From positions 1 to 9,032 of the forward strand of contig CAJYKO010000012.1 of assembly GCA_913775215.1 (NCBI GenBank): DNA of 9,032 nucleotides. The letters are read 5' to 3'. The translations under genes and the position numbers were made by a program. The DNA is from an uncultured Devosia sp. (GTDB lineage Bacteria; Pseudomonadota; Alphaproteobacteria; Rhizobiales; Devosiaceae). Shown here one piece after another: positions 5,678 to 9,032 of this stretch; position 1 is the first letter of the stretch; every line of letters begins with the position of its first letter. The notes beneath the pieces were generated by a model. That model saw only the letters and a list, made by a program, of their open reading frames with translations. It did not search any database and was not told where the DNA came from.

Positions 5678-6565
5678 TTATGGCTGCTTCTGGCACACGG
5701 GGCAATAAAAGGTCGAGCGCCCGGATTGGACGATGCGGGCAACAGTGCCGGTGCAAAGGGGTGTCGGGCAGGGATCGCCCTCCCGATCATAGACGGCGAA
5801 GCGGTGCTGAAAGTAGCCCGAGCCACCTTCGGCATTGCGAAAATCGCGTAGGGTCGAGCCGCCGACTTCGATCGCCTCGATCAAAACCTCGCGCACGGCG
5901 TAGGAGAGATCCTCGAGCGCCTTTTTCGGCTTTTCCGCCTTGGTGAGGAGTGTACGCGCTTCAACCGTGGGGAGGATATGTGCCCGATGGAGGGCTTCGG
6001 CGACATAGATATTGCCAAGGCCAGCAACGACGCGCTGATCGAGGAGCGCGGCCTTGATCGGCGCCTTCTTGCCCTTGAAGGCGGAAGCCATTTCTTCGGC
6101 ATTGAAATCATTGCCGAGCGGCTCGGGCCCGAGACCTTTTAAATAGGGGCTATCCTCGGCACGCTCGAAAATATCCAAAAAACCGAAGCGGCGGGGGTCG
6201 GCATAGATGAGGTGGCTTTTGCCGTGCTCGGGGTGAGAGATGGAGAGGATCAAATGATCGTGCTTGGGCTCGGTGCCGGGCTCATAATAGCGCGGCGGCT
6301 TGTCGATGCCGTGCTCGGCAAAGCGCCAGGAGCCGGTCATGCCAAGGTGGCTCAAAATGGTGAGCCCATTGTCGAGCGCAATAAGAAGGTATTTGGCGCG
6401 GCGCCCGACATTGGTGACGGTGGCGCCGGTGATTTTCTGAGCAAGGTTTTCCGGAAAGGGAAAGCGGAGATCAGGGCGTTTCTGGTCGACGGCATCGATG
6501 CGCGCATGCAGCAGCCAGGGTTCGAGACCTCGTCGGACCGTTTCGACCTCGGGCAATTCGGGCAC
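5678..6565 (-). CDS. mutM: Formamidopyrimidine-DNA glycosylase (Fpg)
   Basis: MutM removes 8-oxoguanine and formamidopyrimidines from DNA and nicks the abasic site by beta/delta elimination. The 295-residue product begins MPELPEVETVRRGL, so the catalytic Pro2 and Glu3 are present. Lys58 in GRRAKYLL (Lys57 after Met removal) and HLGMTG (73-78) are conserved. The helix-two-turn-helix covers about 174-199 (LLDQRVVAGLGNIYVAEALHRAHILP). The C-terminal zinc finger uses Cys266, Cys271, Cys288 and Cys291 with Arg283 in the GRSTFYC turn; its first pair is C-x4-C, as in other alphaproteobacterial Fpg proteins, where the E. coli form has C-x2-C. The start codon is GTG at 6565, fixed by the need for Pro2 and by AAGGAG 6 bases upstream. 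Divergent from ubiE; rpsT lies 206 bases downstream with no clear terminator between. Confidence 0.98.
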   Translation of the reverse strand: MPELPEVETVRRGLEPWLLHARIDAVDQKRPDLRFPFPENLAQKITGATVTNVGRRAKYLLIALDNGLTILSHLGMTGSWRFAEHGIDKPPRYYEPGTEPKHDHLILSISHPEHGKSHLIYADPRRFGFLDIFERAEDSPYLKGLGPEPLGNDFNAEEMASAFKGKKAPIKAALLDQRVVAGLGNIYVAEALHRAHILPTVEARTLLTKAEKPKKALEDLSYAVREVLIEAIEVGGSTLRDFRNAEGGSGYFQHRFAVYDREGDPCPTPLCTGTVARIVQSGRSTFYCPVCQKQP

Positions 6566-6680
6566 TCAAAACTCCTTCACCCTGCGCGGGTTTGCGCCAT
6601 GGGCTTTTGACGACGCCTTATATATGGTGCGCGCCGACCCCAAGTGTACGCTTGATTAGACCAGCAAAGAGGCTTGAGCC
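6566..6680. promoter_or_regulatory. Divergent mutM/ubiE intergenic region
   Basis: These 115 bases must hold the promoters of both mutM (minus) and ubiE (plus). An AT-only stretch TTATATAT at 6618-6625 is nearly palindromic and could supply a -10 in either direction, but I see no well-spaced -35 on either strand. A plus-strand TTGACG at 6607-6612 is only 6 bases from it, too close to pair with it. Confidence 0.4.
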
Positions 6681-7445
6681 ATGACCGAAGCGCGCGAAAC
6701 CACCCATTTCGGCGAGCAGACCGTGGCGCTCGAAGACAAGCAGGGGCTCGTCAACAAGGTCTTTCATGACGTGGCTGACCGCTATGACCTGATGAACGAC
6801 CTGATGAGCTTTGGGGTTCACCGGCTCTGGAAAGACGCGATGGTCGCAGAACTCGCGCCACCGCGCACCGGCAGCCGTGGCTATAAGGTGCTCGACATGG
6901 CAGGCGGCACCGGCGATATCGCCGAGCGCATCGTCAATTCAAGCTACGGCTATGCCGAGGTGACGGTCTCCGACATCAATGGCGACATGCTGCGGGTTGG
7001 TGCGGAGCGCGCCAAATCCTGGCGCTTTCCGGCCCAGGCCAGCTTCGTCGAAGCCAATGCGGAAGAACTGCCTTTTGCCGACAAGAGCTTTGACGCCTAT
7101 ACGATCGCTTTCGGCATTCGCAATGTGCCGCGGATCCAGCAGGCGCTCAACGAAGCGTTTCGCGTCTTAAAGCGCGGCGGGCGGATACTGGTGCTCGAAT
7201 TCTCGCAGGTCGATGTGCCGGGGTTCGATGCGGTCTATCGCGGCTTTTCCGACGCGGTCATTCCACCCATGGGGCGCGCCGTGACCGGGGATGCGCAGCC
7301 CTATCAATATCTCGTTGAATCCATCCGCAAGTTTCCAGACCCGGCGCGGTTCGATTCCATGCTGTCGACGGCCGGCTTTAGCCGCGTCAAGCACACGGCC
7401 TTTTCGGGCAATATCGCGACGCTGTTTTCGGGCTGGAAGATTTAG
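6681..7445 (+). CDS. ubiE: Ubiquinone/menaquinone biosynthesis C-methyltransferase UbiE
   Basis: UbiE methylates the quinone ring carbon from S-adenosylmethionine (demethoxy-ubiquinol step, or demethylmenaquinol in menaquinone makers). The 254-residue protein shows the UbiE N-terminal signature VFHDVADRYDLMNDLMSFGVHRLWK (27-51). SAM motif I is VLDMAGGTGDI (70-80), with acidic Asp98 after the second strand. It also has YTIAFGIRNV (140-149), the motif RVLKRGGRILVLEFS (161-175), LVESIRKFPD (211-220) and the family-typical C-terminus LFSGWKI. The ATG at 6681 has GAGG 8 bases upstream. ubiB begins 3 bases after the stop, so the two form a translationally close operon. Length and motifs are complete. 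Confidence 0.98.
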   Translation: MTEARETTHFGEQTVALEDKQGLVNKVFHDVADRYDLMNDLMSFGVHRLWKDAMVAELAPPRTGSRGYKVLDMAGGTGDIAERIVNSSYGYAEVTVSDINGDMLRVGAERAKSWRFPAQASFVEANAEELPFADKSFDAYTIAFGIRNVPRIQQALNEAFRVLKRGGRILVLEFSQVDVPGFDAVYRGFSDAVIPPMGRAVTGDAQPYQYLVESIRKFPDPARFDSMLSTAGFSRVKHTAFSGNIATLFSGWKI

Positions 7446-7448
7446 TCC

Positions 7449-8996
7449 ATGGGCCTTGTCTCCTATTTTCGCTTTTTCCGTTCCGGCTGGGTGCTGGCGC
7501 GGGAGGGTGCGTTTTCGGTTTTGCCGGTGGAATCACTGCCGCCGATGATGAAGCTCGGCATTGGGCTGGCGCGGGTGATCGAGCGGCCGAGCGTGCGCAA
7601 GACGGGCCATGTGGATCGGCTCAATGCGGCGCTGCATAAGCTTGGGCCGTCATATGTGAAATTCGGCCAGACGCTGGCGACGCGCCCCGATATCGTCGGG
7701 CCCCAGGCTGCCGCCGATCTTGCGGGCCTCCAGGATCGCATGCCGCCGTTCGATGCCACATTGGTGCCGGGAATTCTCGATCTGGCGCTGGGCCCGAAGG
7801 CCAAAAACCTGACCGAGATCAGCCCGCCAATTGCGGCAGCCTCGATTGCGCAGGTGCATCGGGCGCAATTGCGCGTGCCGGGTCAACTGCCCAAGACCGT
7901 GGCGGTCAAAATGCTGCGGCCGGGCGTTTCCGAACGCTTTCATGCCGATACCAATGCGCTTTATGCCGGGGCGCGGCTCGCCGAAATCTTTGCGCCATCG
8001 GCGCGGCGCCTTCGGCCGACCGATGTCGTCCGGACGCTCGACCATTCCATGCGGCTCGAACTCGACCTGCGGCTCGAAGCGGCGGCGATTTCGGAAATGA
8101 CCGAGAATATCAAGAACGATACCGGGTTCATTATTCCTGAGGTCCAGTGGGACCAGGTGGCGCAGAATGTTCTGACCACCACCTGGGTCGATGGCATCCC
8201 CATTCGCGACCATGCTGCGATCGATGCGGCGGGGATCGATCGCAAGGCGCTGGCTTCAAAGCTCCTGCAATCCTTTTTGCGGCACGCCATCCGCGATGGC
8301 TTCTTTCATGCCGACATGCACCCGGGCAATCTCTTTGCCGACCGCAAATCTGGCGACGTGATCGCTGTCGATTTCGGCATTATGGGCAGGCTCTCGATGC
8401 GCGAGCGACGCTTCCTCGCCGATATTCTCTATGGCTTTATCACGCGCGACTATCGTCTCGTGGCACAACGCCATTTCGATATCGGCTATGTGCCCAAGGG
8501 CCAGTCGGTCGACGATTTCACCCTGGCGATCCGCTCGATCGGGGAGCCCCTCCATGGCCGGACGGCGGCCGACATTTCGATGGCTAAGGTTCTGGGCCAG
8601 CTGTTCACCATCACCGAACTCTTCAACATGCAGACGCGGCCCGAACTGGTGCTGCTGCAAAAGTCCATGGTGCTGGTGGAAGGGGTGGCGCGCAATCTCG
8701 ATCCCGACCTCGATATATGGACCGTGGCCGAGCCCGTCGTTGGCGATTGGCTGCGGCGCGAAGAAGGCCCGGTGGGGCGGATCGAAGATTTCGTGGGCCA
8801 TTTCAACCGGATGACGGAAGCGCTCGGGCGCGTGCCGGTGCTGATTGCCGAGGCGGAACTGGCGCTGACCGAGCATCGAGCCATGATGGCGCGGCCGCAG
8901 AACCGGTTTGCCAATGGGGCACTGATGGCCGTGCTGGCGGCAGCCTTTGTCGTGCTGGTGCTGGCGGGGTGGCGGTTGCTGTCGGGCGGACTTTGA
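7449..8996 (+). CDS. ubiB: Ubiquinone biosynthesis regulatory protein UbiB (ABC1/ADCK-like kinase)
   Basis: UbiB is an atypical protein-kinase-like membrane ATPase needed for ubiquinone synthesis, probably helping lipid intermediates reach the Ubi complex. The 515-residue product has the family marks: KFGQT (71-75, the KxGQ motif), the Ala-rich nucleotide loop AAASIAQVH (129-137) in place of a glycine loop, Lys154 in VAVK, Glu-rich ELDLRLEAAAI (204-214), catalytic FHADMHPGN (286-294) and DFG (308-310). A hydrophobic C-terminal segment, about 487-510, forms a membrane anchor, usual for the family. The ATG at 7449 is 3 bases after the ubiE stop; GGAAG inside the end of ubiE, 9 bases upstream, can serve as ribosome binding site. 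In related genomes coaBC often follows, but only 36 bases remain here. All motifs are intact. Confidence 0.97.
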   Translation: MGLVSYFRFFRSGWVLAREGAFSVLPVESLPPMMKLGIGLARVIERPSVRKTGHVDRLNAALHKLGPSYVKFGQTLATRPDIVGPQAAADLAGLQDRMPPFDATLVPGILDLALGPKAKNLTEISPPIAAASIAQVHRAQLRVPGQLPKTVAVKMLRPGVSERFHADTNALYAGARLAEIFAPSARRLRPTDVVRTLDHSMRLELDLRLEAAAISEMTENIKNDTGFIIPEVQWDQVAQNVLTTTWVDGIPIRDHAAIDAAGIDRKALASKLLQSFLRHAIRDGFFHADMHPGNLFADRKSGDVIAVDFGIMGRLSMRERRFLADILYGFITRDYRLVAQRHFDIGYVPKGQSVDDFTLAIRSIGEPLHGRTAADISMAKVLGQLFTITELFNMQTRPELVLLQKSMVLVEGVARNLDPDLDIWTVAEPVVGDWLRREEGPVGRIEDFVGHFNRMTEALGRVPVLIAEAELALTEHRAMMARPQNRFANGALMAVLAAAFVVLVLAGWRLLSGGL

Positions 8997-9003
8997 GGCT
9001 TTT

Positions 9004-9023
9004 GCCTTCTGGCAGGATAAGGC
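9004..9023 (+). other. Short hairpin downstream of ubiB
   Basis: GCCTT (9004-9008) pairs with AAGGC (9019-9023) around a ten-base loop, just after the ubiB stop at 8996. The following bases are C-rich with no U-run, and the window ends, so termination cannot be judged. Confidence 0.2.
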
Positions 9024-9032
9024 CCCCTCACC

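Noticed and set aside
7650..8876. Long minus-strand frames opposite ubiB
   Set aside because: UbiB motifs run without a break on the plus strand; the minus frames lack recognisable domains and ribosome binding sites.
1..9032. Mobile element, CRISPR, tRNA or defence system
   Set aside because: No transposase or integrase reading frame, no regularly spaced repeats, no cloverleaf, and all long genes are core housekeeping genes.

Overview
The window is a compact, gene-dense, GC-rich piece of a bacterial core chromosome, almost certainly from an alphaproteobacterium of the Hyphomicrobiales (Rhizobiales). A Devosia-like genome is my best guess, but that is inference from gene order and protein style, not a database result. 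Supporting points are the conserved neighbourhood dnaA-rpsT-mutM-ubiE-ubiB, the alphaproteobacterial RecF signature STGEQK, the C-x4-C form of the Fpg zinc finger, and a cluster of GANTC sites (the CcrM methylation sequence) upstream of dnaA.

Left part (1-4322, all on the minus strand): transcription runs right to left through dnaA (replication initiator), a small secreted protein with a TolA/TonB C-terminal-like domain, dnaN (beta sliding clamp) and recF (gap repair; its C-terminus lies beyond base 1). A two-hairpin element, bidirectional in form, follows dnaA and probably separates it from the small gene. A perfect 16-bp hairpin sits between dnaN and recF.

Middle (4323-5204): about 0.8 kb without a credible gene. 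It carries several small hairpins close to dnaA, a cluster of GANTC sites, a few imperfect DnaA-box-like 9-mers and an inverted repeat. It ends at the rpsT intrinsic terminator. It is best read as the dnaA control region and possibly part of a replication origin; the origin itself is not proven by the sequence.

Right part (5205-9032): rpsT (ribosomal protein S20) and mutM (8-oxoguanine glycosylase) run on the minus strand, with a good promoter just upstream of rpsT. A short divergent intergenic region separates mutM from ubiE-ubiB on the plus strand, a two-gene ubiquinone biosynthesis unit with only 3 bases between the genes. The last 36 bases are downstream of ubiB.

The window is mostly ordinary housekeeping DNA: replication, repair, translation and quinone synthesis. 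I see no mobile element, CRISPR array, tRNA, rRNA or defence system. The items most worth a second look are non-coding (dnaA upstream region, dnaN-recF hairpin), plus the small TonB-like secreted protein placed between dnaA and dnaN.
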